Made by a program: the position numbers and the translations under genes. Below the pieces are notes generated by a model that ran no database searches, was not told the origin of the DNA, and worked only from the letters and a program-made list of their open reading frames with translations. Shown here piece after piece: positions 15,205 through 21,598 of a stretch of DNA of 21,598 nucleotides. Within the stretch, counting starts at the first letter, position 1. Each line of letters starts with the position of its first letter. The stretch spans positions 1 to 21,598 of the forward strand of contig JAUXDG010000014.1 of NCBI GenBank assembly GCA_030618475.1, given 5' to 3'. This DNA is from Gammaproteobacteria bacterium (GTDB taxonomy: Bacteria; Pseudomonadota; Gammaproteobacteria; DSM-19610).

Positions 15205-17007
15205 TTATTTCTTCCCGACTTGCAGTACGGCCAGAAACGCCTCCTGCGGTATCTCCACCTTGCCAAACTGTTTCATGCGCTTTTTACCCGCTTTCTGTTT
15301 TTCGAGCAACTTGCGTTTTCGTGTGATGTCGCCACCATAACATTTTGCCGTAACATTTTTACGCAAAGCCTTGACCGTGGTTCGCGCGATAATCTGGGAG
15401 CCAATGGCTGCCTGGATAGCCACATCAAACATCTGCCGTGGAATGATCTCTCTCATTCTATCGGCCAGGTCACGCCCGCGGCTTTGCGCAAATTCACGAT
15501 GTACGATCACTGACAGGGCATCCACGTGTTCACCATTGATAAGAATATCGAGTTTAACCAGAGAGGCCGCCTGGAAGCGCTCAAACGAATAATCGAATGA
15601 AGCGAAGCCACGACTCACTGATTTCAGCCGGTCAAAGAAATCCAGCACCACTTCGCTGAGTGGCAACTCATAACTCAGGGACACCTGTTGCCCGAGGTAC
15701 TGCATGCTTCGCTGCACACCGCGCTTTTCAACGCACAAACCGATCACAGCGCCGAGATAATCCTGTGGCACCAGTATATTGGCGAGAATGATGGGCTCAC
15801 GGATTTCATCGATCTGGTTGACCGGTGGCAGGCTGGCCGGGTTATCGACGAGCTGTACCTCACCCCTGCTATTGAGTATTTCATAGACCACAGTGGGTGC
15901 CGTGGTAATCAGGTCCAGATCATATTCACGCTCCAGGCGTTGCTGGATAATCTCCAGGTGCAGCATGCCAAGAAAACCACAACGGAACCCGAAACCCAGT
16001 GCTGTTGACGTCTCCGGCTCAAAATGCAATGAGGCATCATTCAGCCGCAGTTTCTGCAGCGCTTCACGCAAGTCTTCGTAGTCATCAGAAATAACAGGGT
16101 ACAAACCGGCGAACACCCGCGGCTGCACTTTCTGAAAACCCGGCAACGCTTCACTGGCCTGGCGGTCGGTTAAGGTAATGGTGTCACCGACCGGCGCACC
16201 GTCGATATCCTTGATACCGGCAATGACAAAGCCGACATCGCCCGCTTTAAGCTGTTCACGTTCTTCACGGCGTGGCGAAAAAATACCGACCTTTTCAGCC
16301 TGGAAATCCCGTCCAGTGGACATGACACGTATTTTCTGACGGCGGCGCAAGCGGCCCTGCACCACCCGCACCAGTGAAATCACACCGACATAGTTATCGA
16401 ACCAGGAATCAATAATCAGGGCCTGTAACGGCTGTTCCGTATCACCCTGCGGCGGTGGAATACGATCGATCAACCGCTCAAGCAGTTCCTCGATACCGAA
16501 ACCGGTCTTGGCACTGACCTCGACCGCATCAATCGCCTCAATACCGATAATATCTTCGATTTCCTGTTTCACGCGGTCCGCGTCCGCAGACGGCAAGTCA
16601 ATCTTGTTCAGCACCGGCACCACTTCCAGACCCTGTTCAATCGCCGTATAGCAGTTGGCGACACTCTGCGCTTCAACGCCCTGGGCTGCATCGACCACCA
16701 ACAAGGCGCCTTCGCAGGCAGACAAGGAGCGCGAAACTTCGTAGGAGAAATCCACGTGTCCGGGCGTGTCGATGAAGTTCAAGACGTAGGTCTCGCCATT
16801 TTTCGCCTGGTACTCCAGCGACACGCTCTGGGCTTTGATGGTAATGCCGCGCTCGCGCTCCAGGTCCATGGAATCCAGCACCTGTTCCCCCATCTCACGC
16901 TCGCTCAGTCCGCCACAGATCTGGATAAACCGATCTGCCAGCGTCGATTTGCCATGATCGATATGCGCAATAATGGAAAAGTTGCGGAGGTGAGACAGAT
17001 CAGCCAT
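15205..17007 (-). CDS. lepA: Elongation factor 4 (LepA)
   Basis: Ribosome-associated translational GTPase of the EF-G family, proposed to back-translocate ribosomes and shown to influence initiation and 30S biogenesis. 600 residues (E. coli 599). G1 is AHIDHGKS (14-21), the switch I region includes RERGITIKAQ, G3 is DTPGH (80-84) and G4 is NKID (134-137). The LepA-specific C-terminus appears as LRKNVTAKCYGGDITRKRKLLEKQKAGKKRMKQFG (shortened here in sense: the KCYGGD and RKRKLLEKQ motifs). I chose ATG 17007, preceded by a GGGGACGGAA site, over a TTG at 17022, because MADLSHLRNFSIIAHIDHGK then aligns with family N-termini. Confidence 0.97.
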   Translation of the reverse strand: MADLSHLRNFSIIAHIDHGKSTLADRFIQICGGLSEREMGEQVLDSMDLERERGITIKAQSVSLEYQAKNGETYVLNFIDTPGHVDFSYEVSRSLSACEGALLVVDAAQGVEAQSVANCYTAIEQGLEVVPVLNKIDLPSADADRVKQEIEDIIGIEAIDAVEVSAKTGFGIEELLERLIDRIPPPQGDTEQPLQALIIDSWFDNYVGVISLVRVVQGRLRRRQKIRVMSTGRDFQAEKVGIFSPRREEREQLKAGDVGFVIAGIKDIDGAPVGDTITLTDRQASEALPGFQKVQPRVFAGLYPVISDDYEDLREALQKLRLNDASLHFEPETSTALGFGFRCGFLGMLHLEIIQQRLEREYDLDLITTAPTVVYEILNSRGEVQLVDNPASLPPVNQIDEIREPIILANILVPQDYLGAVIGLCVEKRGVQRSMQYLGQQVSLSYELPLSEVVLDFFDRLKSVSRGFASFDYSFERFQAASLVKLDILINGEHVDALSVIVHREFAQSRGRDLADRMREIIPRQMFDVAIQAAIGSQIIARTTVKALRKNVTAKCYGGDITRKRKLLEKQKAGKKRMKQFGKVEIPQEAFLAVLQVGKK

Positions 17008-17312
17008 TTCCGTCCCCGCCAATGGATTTACAAGACACGAGTAACAACCTGATATTTAAAGAAGAATGGTACCAAGCCGGCACCACTTTCGAATTGGCGA
17101 CCAAGTATACACGCAATTGCTCGGCCAGGTGACGCAGGACAATAAAAAACCCTAAGCTGAATTTCTCACAAGGTCACAAATACCCAAACGACATAAAGGA
17201 ACGACACGTTAATTCGTGTCCGCGAAAGATTCTTGAGGAACAGGCTGTTACCTGAAAGCACGGCAGATACACACGGAAATCCTTTGTGGTGGGAAATCCG
17301 TAATGATCGAAT
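17008..17312. other. Intergenic gap of about 305 bp between the glutaredoxin-like gene and lepA
   Basis: No credible gene is present. For lepA (- strand) the only promoter-like element I see is TATACT (17109-17104), without a good -35. A T-run of six occurs on the - strand near 17145, but without a strong stem before it. GACACG (17203-17208) and CGTGTC (17215-17220) form a 6-bp hairpin with a 6-nt loop, followed on the - strand by GTTCCTTT; this could be a weak terminator for the upstream unit. GGAAATCC occurs twice in direct orientation (17275-17282 and 17292-17299). Confidence 0.5.
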
Positions 17313-17552
17313 TCACAACTGGCCGAGAAACTGCCGCAACACCTGCTCGTCCAGGTGATAATGACAGACCTCGCGCTCCCCCAGGCATAATACCGGCACC
17401 CATTCATCATAACGCCGCGCCAGCTCAGCGTCGCGGTCAACATCCACCAGCTGCAGCTCAAACTCAAGTCGTCGTTGCAGGCCCCGCAGGGCCTGCAACA
17501 TCGCTTCACATAAATGGCAGCCTTCCCGGTAATACAGGATCAGCTGGGCCAC
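17313..17552 (-). CDS. Small glutaredoxin/thioredoxin-fold protein (CxxC)
   Basis: 79 residues, consistent with the glutaredoxin-like family often annotated as DUF836. It starts with the beta-strand LILYYREGCHLCEAM, which carries a redox pair C12-H-L-C15, and has a cis-Pro candidate P53 in EWVPVLCLG. C56 and C63 are extra cysteines. It lacks a signal peptide, so it should be cytoplasmic. The start is GTG at 17552, sharing its first base G with the mucD TAG stop (TAGTG), which implies translational coupling to mucD. Members are likely thiol-disulfide oxidoreductases; the partner is unknown. Its position at the end of the sigma-E operon suggests induction under envelope stress, which is inference. 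Confidence 0.8.
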   Translation of the reverse strand: MAQLILYYREGCHLCEAMLQALRGLQRRLEFELQLVDVDRDAELARRYDEWVPVLCLGEREVCHYHLDEQVLRQFLGQL

Positions 17553-18985
17553 TACTTCGGCTCGGGAACCTTCATTGCCAGGAAAATCGGGCCACCACGC
17601 CGCTGCACCAGAATTGCCACCGACTTACCGGCTGGCAGTTTCTCAATCATTGCTTCAAACACATCGACACCATTCACCAGCTTGCCGCCAACCCGGAGGA
17701 TGATATCGCCCTCGCGTACGCCAGCGTCTTCCGCGGCACCGTCACCGACCGATTCCACCAGCACCCCGCCTTCGAGTTTCAGCCCCTTGCGCTGCTCATC
17801 GGTCAGGTCAGCGATCTGGATATTCAGCCGGTTATCACTGCTGGTCTTGCTGGTCTCAGCCTTGGCAATCTTTTCGTCCTTGTCCGGCAGTTCACCCAGT
17901 TTCACCCACAGCGTCTGACTGCGGCCTTGACGCATGACTTTAACCGGAACTTTCTTACCCACCGGCGTACTACCCACGACCGGCGGCAAACTGGAGGAAC
18001 GCTCAACCTGCTTGCCATTGAAGGAAACCACGATGTCACCCACCTGCATATCCGCTTTTTCAGCAGGGCTGCCCGGCATCACCTTGGCAACCAGGGCGCC
18101 CTGCGGCTTGCTCATACCGAAGGATTCGGCCAGCTCCAGCGTGACATCCTGAATCAGCACGCCCAGCCAGCCACGACTGACTTTGCCGTGGTCCTTTAAC
18201 TGACCGGCAACGTCCATTGCCACTTCAATCGGGATGGAAAACGACAGGCCCATATAGCCACCGGTACGGCTGTAGATCTGCGAGTTCACGCCAACCACTT
18301 CGCCATCCAGGTTAAACAAGGGGCCGCCCGAGTTACCCGGATTGATCGCCACGTCAGTCTGAATAAACGGCACATAGTTTTCTCGCGGCAATGCCCGCCC
18401 CATGGCGCTGACGATGCCGGCTGTCGCCGAGTGGTCAAAACCAAAGGGTGAGCCGATCGCCACCACCCATTCGCCCACTTTCAGGGTATCGGATTTACCG
18501 ATTTTCGCGATCGGCAGATTATCAGCGTCAATTTTCAACAGGGCAACGTCGCTGCGCTCGTCAATACCGATGACCTCTGCCTTGAGTTCGCGACGGTCCT
18601 CCAGGCGCACGATGATTTCATCGGCATCCTTGACCACGTGGTTGTTGGTCAGAATGTAGCCGTCTTTGGATATAATGAAACCGGATCCCAGCGACTTGGC
18701 TTCCCGTTCACGAGGTATCGCATTACCACCCTGCTCGCCAAAGAAGTGCTTGAATAAATCACCAAACGGCGAACCCTCGGGCAAATCGGGAATTTCCATG
18801 CCTTCAGGCAGATTCATGTGGCCGGACTTCACTTTCTGCGTGGTACTGATATTCACCACCGCATCGGTGGCCTCTGCAATCAGATCGGTAAAATCGGGTA
18901 AGCTGCCTGCCTGTAGATTCGCAGTCCCTGCCAGCACAAAGGCCGTAAAAACAAACATCCGGCCCATTCTCTTTAACGAAATCAT
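17552..18985 (-). CDS. mucD: Periplasmic serine protease/chaperone of the DegP/HtrA family (MucD)
   Basis: Degrades or refolds damaged envelope proteins. 477 residues (P. aeruginosa MucD about 474). The signal peptide MISLKRMGRMFVFTAFVLAGTANLQA probably ends at residue 26. The catalytic triad is visible: H116 (TNNHVV), D146 (RSDVALLKI) and S219 (NPGNSGGPL). Two PDZ domains follow, about 270-365 (RGWLGVLIQDVT) and 395-470 (GGVLVESVGDGAAEDAGVREGD). AGGAG lies 5 nt before the ATG, an excellent ribosome site. It is 13 bp after rseC at the end of the rpoE operon, matching the algU-mucABCD order of Pseudomonas, hence the symbol mucD rather than degP. Confidence 0.95.
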   Translation of the reverse strand: MISLKRMGRMFVFTAFVLAGTANLQAGSLPDFTDLIAEATDAVVNISTTQKVKSGHMNLPEGMEIPDLPEGSPFGDLFKHFFGEQGGNAIPREREAKSLGSGFIISKDGYILTNNHVVKDADEIIVRLEDRRELKAEVIGIDERSDVALLKIDADNLPIAKIGKSDTLKVGEWVVAIGSPFGFDHSATAGIVSAMGRALPRENYVPFIQTDVAINPGNSGGPLFNLDGEVVGVNSQIYSRTGGYMGLSFSIPIEVAMDVAGQLKDHGKVSRGWLGVLIQDVTLELAESFGMSKPQGALVAKVMPGSPAEKADMQVGDIVVSFNGKQVERSSSLPPVVGSTPVGKKVPVKVMRQGRSQTLWVKLGELPDKDEKIAKAETSKTSSDNRLNIQIADLTDEQRKGLKLEGGVLVESVGDGAAEDAGVREGDIILRVGGKLVNGVDVFEAMIEKLPAGKSVAILVQRRGGPIFLAMKVPEPK

Positions 18986-18998
18986 AGATACTCCTGAA

Positions 18999-19472
18999 TT
19001 ACTCTATCGCTATCATTCCCGCTGAAGCCTGTCGGCGTAACACAACCGGCTGAAAGTTTGGATCATTTCGTATTCGGCGGGTAAACCTTTTCAGCCAGAC
19101 AAGCCCGGCAATCAAACCCGAAATCCCCAGCGTCACGCTGGCAAATTCAGCATTCTCCCAAATAAACTGTTCTGCGCCCAGTTCGCCAATCAAGCCACCG
19201 AGCAACAATAGCAGAATTGGTACAGCGTAGACCGCCAGCGAACCGCGTACCAGCGCCTGCTCCCTGATGCCGATAACCACCTGATCCCCGACCCTGAGCG
19301 GCATGGCGGATAAAACGCGCACCACATTACGTCGATTTCCCAACACTTTCGACAGGGTTGCCGTACCGCAGCCTTTCTCTGCCGAACAGGAACTACAGCT
19401 TGAGCGGCGCTGTGTCTCCACCCAGACCTCGTTACCGTTAATTCGTACGACTTGCGCAGTTTCTTCAAGCAT
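18999..19472 (-). CDS. rseC: RseC/MucC family inner-membrane protein
   Basis: 157 residues (E. coli RseC 159). A soluble N-terminal part has a Cys cluster C26, C29 and C35 in SSCSSCSAEKGCG, typical of the RseC family. Two membrane helices follow at about 79-97 and 111-127. The C-terminus is short and basic. In E. coli RseC is linked weakly to sigma-E control and to the Rsx complex that reduces SoxR; in Pseudomonas MucC modulates AlgU. The exact role here is not readable. The ATG is 4 bp after the rseB stop, and mucD starts 13 bp downstream. Confidence 0.92.
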   Translation of the reverse strand: MLEETAQVVRINGNEVWVETQRRSSCSSCSAEKGCGTATLSKVLGNRRNVVRVLSAMPLRVGDQVVIGIREQALVRGSLAVYAVPILLLLLGGLIGELGAEQFIWENAEFASVTLGISGLIAGLVWLKRFTRRIRNDPNFQPVVLRRQASAGMIAIE

Positions 19473-19476
19473 GGGA

Positions 19477-20448
19477 TTACTTAAGGTGGACGGATTTGCC
19501 GATCAGTTCGACGGTCTGGCGCGGCACTTCACCGACCACCGTCACGTAATAACCGCCGACCATGGTACCGTAAGCATTGAGGGCACCCCGATGCGACACG
19601 CCGCTGTAAGCTTCATTATCCTTCAATGATTTTTCGATATAAACCGAAACGCTGGCAACACCATCACTGTACACCCAGTGTTCGACACCCGCATCATCTG
19701 CAGACAGCTGATGCCAGCCGTGATCGGTCAGCATGAAACCATCGGGGACCTGCGCCACCTTCCAACGCGAATCCGCAGCATCATCACCCGTCTCCGGTTG
19801 CTCCTCGGGCTCGCGATGCCAGGTAAAATCGGCACCGTCCAGCTCCGGTAACAATTTCTGACCTGCGATCGCTGACGGAAACTCCACCGCCGTAAACATC
19901 ACCTGCTCGATGGCGTCACCGTTGGCTGCCGTCAATTCGGAGCGCAGCAATAAATGGCTTTCGTCGTGAACACAGAGTCTGCGCCCGTAGCGGTACTCAT
20001 CACGCGGTTCGACCGCGACCACCCGGCACATCAGTCCGGCAACACGGTCCTCATCCAGCACTTTAAAACGATAGTGTTTTTCCAGATCCATTAGCTCCGT
20101 GGGGAAACTCACTGGAAACGGTGTACGCGGCCGGCTCTTGTTGACGACCACCGCCTGACGATCCCCGAGAATACAGGTCACCACTTGATTGTCACGTAAC
20201 ACTTCACGCTTGGGACCAGTCAGAGACAGCAGGCGTTCACGCTCGCCGGATTCATCCCTGGCGTGAACGATCTGCATGGCTTCAAGACTACCCTGGCGCT
20301 GATAGACAAAGGTCCCGAAATAGTTCAATGACCGGGAGGCCATGGACATGCGCTCCAGCCACTGACGGGCATCCGACTCGGCCCACGCCACATTTTGCGC
20401 GGCCACAATCACCAGTGCCAGAACGCTTGATGCCAAGGAACGTGTCAT
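19477..20448 (-). CDS. rseB: Periplasmic sigma-E regulator RseB/MucB
   Basis: Binds the periplasmic part of RseA and shields it from the site-1 protease; it is thought to release RseA on sensing mislocalised lipopolysaccharide or lipoproteins. 323 residues (E. coli 318). The signal peptide MTRSLASSVLALVIVAAQNVAWA ends at about residue 23. The N-terminal LolA-like domain has WLERMSMASRSLNYFGTFVYQ and, further on, YRYGRRLCVHDESHLLLRSEL. The C-terminal domain contains VEHWVYSDGVASVSVYIEKS and AYGTMVGGYYVTVVGEVP. The start overlaps the rseA stop as ATGA, so the two proteins are likely made in step. Confidence 0.95.
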   Translation of the reverse strand: MTRSLASSVLALVIVAAQNVAWAESDARQWLERMSMASRSLNYFGTFVYQRQGSLEAMQIVHARDESGERERLLSLTGPKREVLRDNQVVTCILGDRQAVVVNKSRPRTPFPVSFPTELMDLEKHYRFKVLDEDRVAGLMCRVVAVEPRDEYRYGRRLCVHDESHLLLRSELTAANGDAIEQVMFTAVEFPSAIAGQKLLPELDGADFTWHREPEEQPETGDDAADSRWKVAQVPDGFMLTDHGWHQLSADDAGVEHWVYSDGVASVSVYIEKSLKDNEAYSGVSHRGALNAYGTMVGGYYVTVVGEVPRQTVELIGKSVHLK

Positions 20449-20996
20449 TGCCGGTTGTGTTCATACCCTACAATGCGCACATAGGGCATAACGCCCTGTA
20501 CACCCCGGCTGGCGGCATATTCGTTATGATTCACCAGATAAGCAGCCAAGCGTTTATCGATACGGGGTTCTATACGATCCCACAGTCCCTCACTCCCGCC
20601 TGTCGCTGGCGCGACATTCTCGATGAGTGCCACCCTGGGCGCCGTCTCAACCGCCGGCTGTCGAACTGAAGTTACGGCTAGAACAGCCACCAGTGCGACC
20701 GAAGCCGCTACCGCCAATCCAGCGATCGGTTTCAACCAACTCAACCCAGCCGTATTCGGCTTATCCGTCTCGGGCAGGGTACTATCCTGCTCCAGTGCCC
20801 GCTTCACCCGGTCGGCGATACCCAGCGTGGCCACCTGCCCGGCGCCACGCATCACCTCGCTGATCAACTGATAACGCCCAAGAATTTCCCGAAGGCCGGT
20901 ATCGCGCTGTAATCGCCCCAGCAACAAAGGCCGTTCAATCTCATCGAGTTCATCATCTACCAATGCAGACAGTTGTTCACCTATTTCGTCTCTCAT
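20445..20996 (-). CDS. rseA: Anti-sigma-E factor RseA/MucA
   Basis: Single-pass inner-membrane protein that holds sigma-E inactive until it is cleaved in turn by DegS and RseP type proteases. 183 residues (E. coli RseA 216, MucA 194). The cytoplasmic anti-sigma domain covers about 1-70, starting MRDEIGEQLSALVDDELDE, with LGRYQLISEVMRG typical of the family. One membrane helix is at about 90-110 (IAGLAVAASVALVAVLAV). The periplasmic tail of about 70 residues includes KRLAAYLVNHNEYA and VQGVMPYVRIVGYE, conserved in MucA/RseA. It starts 2 bp after the rpoE stop and ends with an ATGA overlap with rseB. Confidence 0.95.
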   Translation of the reverse strand: MRDEIGEQLSALVDDELDEIERPLLLGRLQRDTGLREILGRYQLISEVMRGAGQVATLGIADRVKRALEQDSTLPETDKPNTAGLSWLKPIAGLAVAASVALVAVLAVTSVRQPAVETAPRVALIENVAPATGGSEGLWDRIEPRIDKRLAAYLVNHNEYAASRGVQGVMPYVRIVGYEHNRQ

Positions 20997-20998
20997 CT

Positions 20999-21592
20999 CT
21001 ATTCACCCGCATCCGTCTCATCCAGCAAGGGCCGAATCTGTTTATCGATCGCATCCCTCGCTCTGAAAATCCGCGACCGCACTGTACCAATCGGACATTC
21101 CATGGCACTGGCGATCTCTTCATAACTCAATCCTTCCAGTTCACGAAGCACGATGGCTACGCGCAACTCTTCGGGTAACGCTTCGATCGCATCCTGGATT
21201 GTTTCCGCCAGTTCACTTCTTAAAGCCAGGCGCTCCGGCGTTGCATATTCCTTAAGACCGGAACCTGCATCGAATTGTTCCGCTTCCTGGGCATCAACAT
21301 CGTCTTTTGGTGGGCGCCGGCTGGCTGCTACCAGGTGATTCTTGGCGGTATTGATGGCGATTCGATAGAGCCACGTATAGAAGGCACTGTCCCCACGGAA
21401 ATTCGGCAACGCACGGTATGCCTTGATGAAGGCATCCTGCGCGACATCCAGCACTTCGCTCGGGTCGTGGATATAACGGCTGATGACGTTGGCGAGTTTG
21501 TGTTCGTATTTACGAACCAGAATATCGAAAGCGGCCTTTTCACCGCTTTGCACCCGCTCGACCAATTCCTGGTCCAGGTTGCTTTCCCGCAT
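20999..21592 (-). CDS. rpoE: ECF sigma factor RpoE (sigma-E / AlgU)
   Basis: Directs RNA polymerase to envelope-stress promoters. 197 residues (E. coli 191). The region 2 domain (about 24-90) has AFDILVRKYEHK, VAQDAFIKAYRAL and FRGDSAFYTWLYRIAINTAKN, nearly identical to E. coli RpoE. Region 4 (about 130-185) has LPEELRVAIVLRELEGLSYEEI and the helix-turn-helix ECPIGTVRSRIFRAR. The ATG at 21592 gives MRESNLDQELVERVQ, which aligns with family N-termini, but only 6 bp of upstream sequence is visible. The ribosome site and promoter are outside the window, and an alternative upstream start cannot be excluded. It heads the rseA-rseB-rseC-mucD operon and is usually autoregulated. Confidence 0.96.
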   Translation of the reverse strand: MRESNLDQELVERVQSGEKAAFDILVRKYEHKLANVISRYIHDPSEVLDVAQDAFIKAYRALPNFRGDSAFYTWLYRIAINTAKNHLVAASRRPPKDDVDAQEAEQFDAGSGLKEYATPERLALRSELAETIQDAIEALPEELRVAIVLRELEGLSYEEIASAMECPIGTVRSRIFRARDAIDKQIRPLLDETDAGE

Positions 21593-21598
21593 CCGGGC

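Noticed and set aside
17008..17312. tRNA or small structured RNA gene in the largest gap
   Set aside because: No cloverleaf, CCA end or extended stem is visible; only a 6-bp hairpin and short direct repeats.
17303..18199. 298-codon open frame on the + strand opposite mucD and the glutaredoxin-like gene
   Set aside because: Its length reflects codon bias in the genes on the other strand; the Pro/His/Arg-rich translation has no family marks.

Overview
This window is core chromosome of a gammaproteobacterium. Two conserved blocks show this: rpoE-rseA-rseB-rseC-mucD (the envelope-stress sigma factor with its regulators and periplasmic protease) and lepA-lepB-(DUF4845)-rnc-era-recO-pdxJ. This order is typical of Pseudomonas-like and purple/sulfur-oxidising Gammaproteobacteria. 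Base composition looks moderately GC-rich and even, and I see no prophage, transposase, CRISPR array, tRNA or rRNA. The species cannot be named from sequence reading alone.

Layout. On the + strand, positions 1-3022 hold the 3' end of a DUF4124-type gene, a MIF-type tautomerase, proS, and a small secreted lytic transglycosylase whose start overlaps proS. Everything from 3030 to the right edge is on the - strand, so it is read from right to left. The sigma-E operon comes first (21592 down to 17552), followed by a glutaredoxin-like gene coupled to mucD. A gap of about 300 bp separates these from lepA, lepB, a small DUF4845 membrane protein, rnc, era, recO and pdxJ, which are packed with overlaps or very short gaps. 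A good candidate promoter then leads into cysM, a ydbH-like gene and a ydbL-like lipoprotein gene. A 148-bp palindromic repeat lies next, and the last group is an exonuclease, rlmD and an ABC exporter. The exporter converges on the transglycosylase with only 7 bp between the stops.

How the genes work together. Much of the window concerns the cell envelope. The sigma-E block senses misfolded outer-membrane proteins (RseB, RseA) and MucD removes them. LepB processes secreted proteins. The YdbH/YdbL pair belongs to the AsmA-like system linked to lipid movement between the membranes. The ABC exporter and the transglycosylase act on the membrane and the wall. The rest is translation and RNA metabolism (ProS, LepA, RNase III, Era, RlmD), DNA repair (RecO, the DEDD exonuclease) and cofactor or cysteine synthesis (PdxJ, CysM).

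Most unusual observations. I found no convincing new multi-gene system. The strongest non-gene signal is a perfect 29-bp inverted repeat (6997-7025 with 7116-7144) around a structured 90-bp core, which resembles a MITE or other non-autonomous repeat. Next are a near-perfect 15-bp hairpin built over the tautomerase stop codon (621-656), and a YdbH/YdbL pair without a separate ynbE gene, in which the YdbL-like protein itself carries a lipobox.
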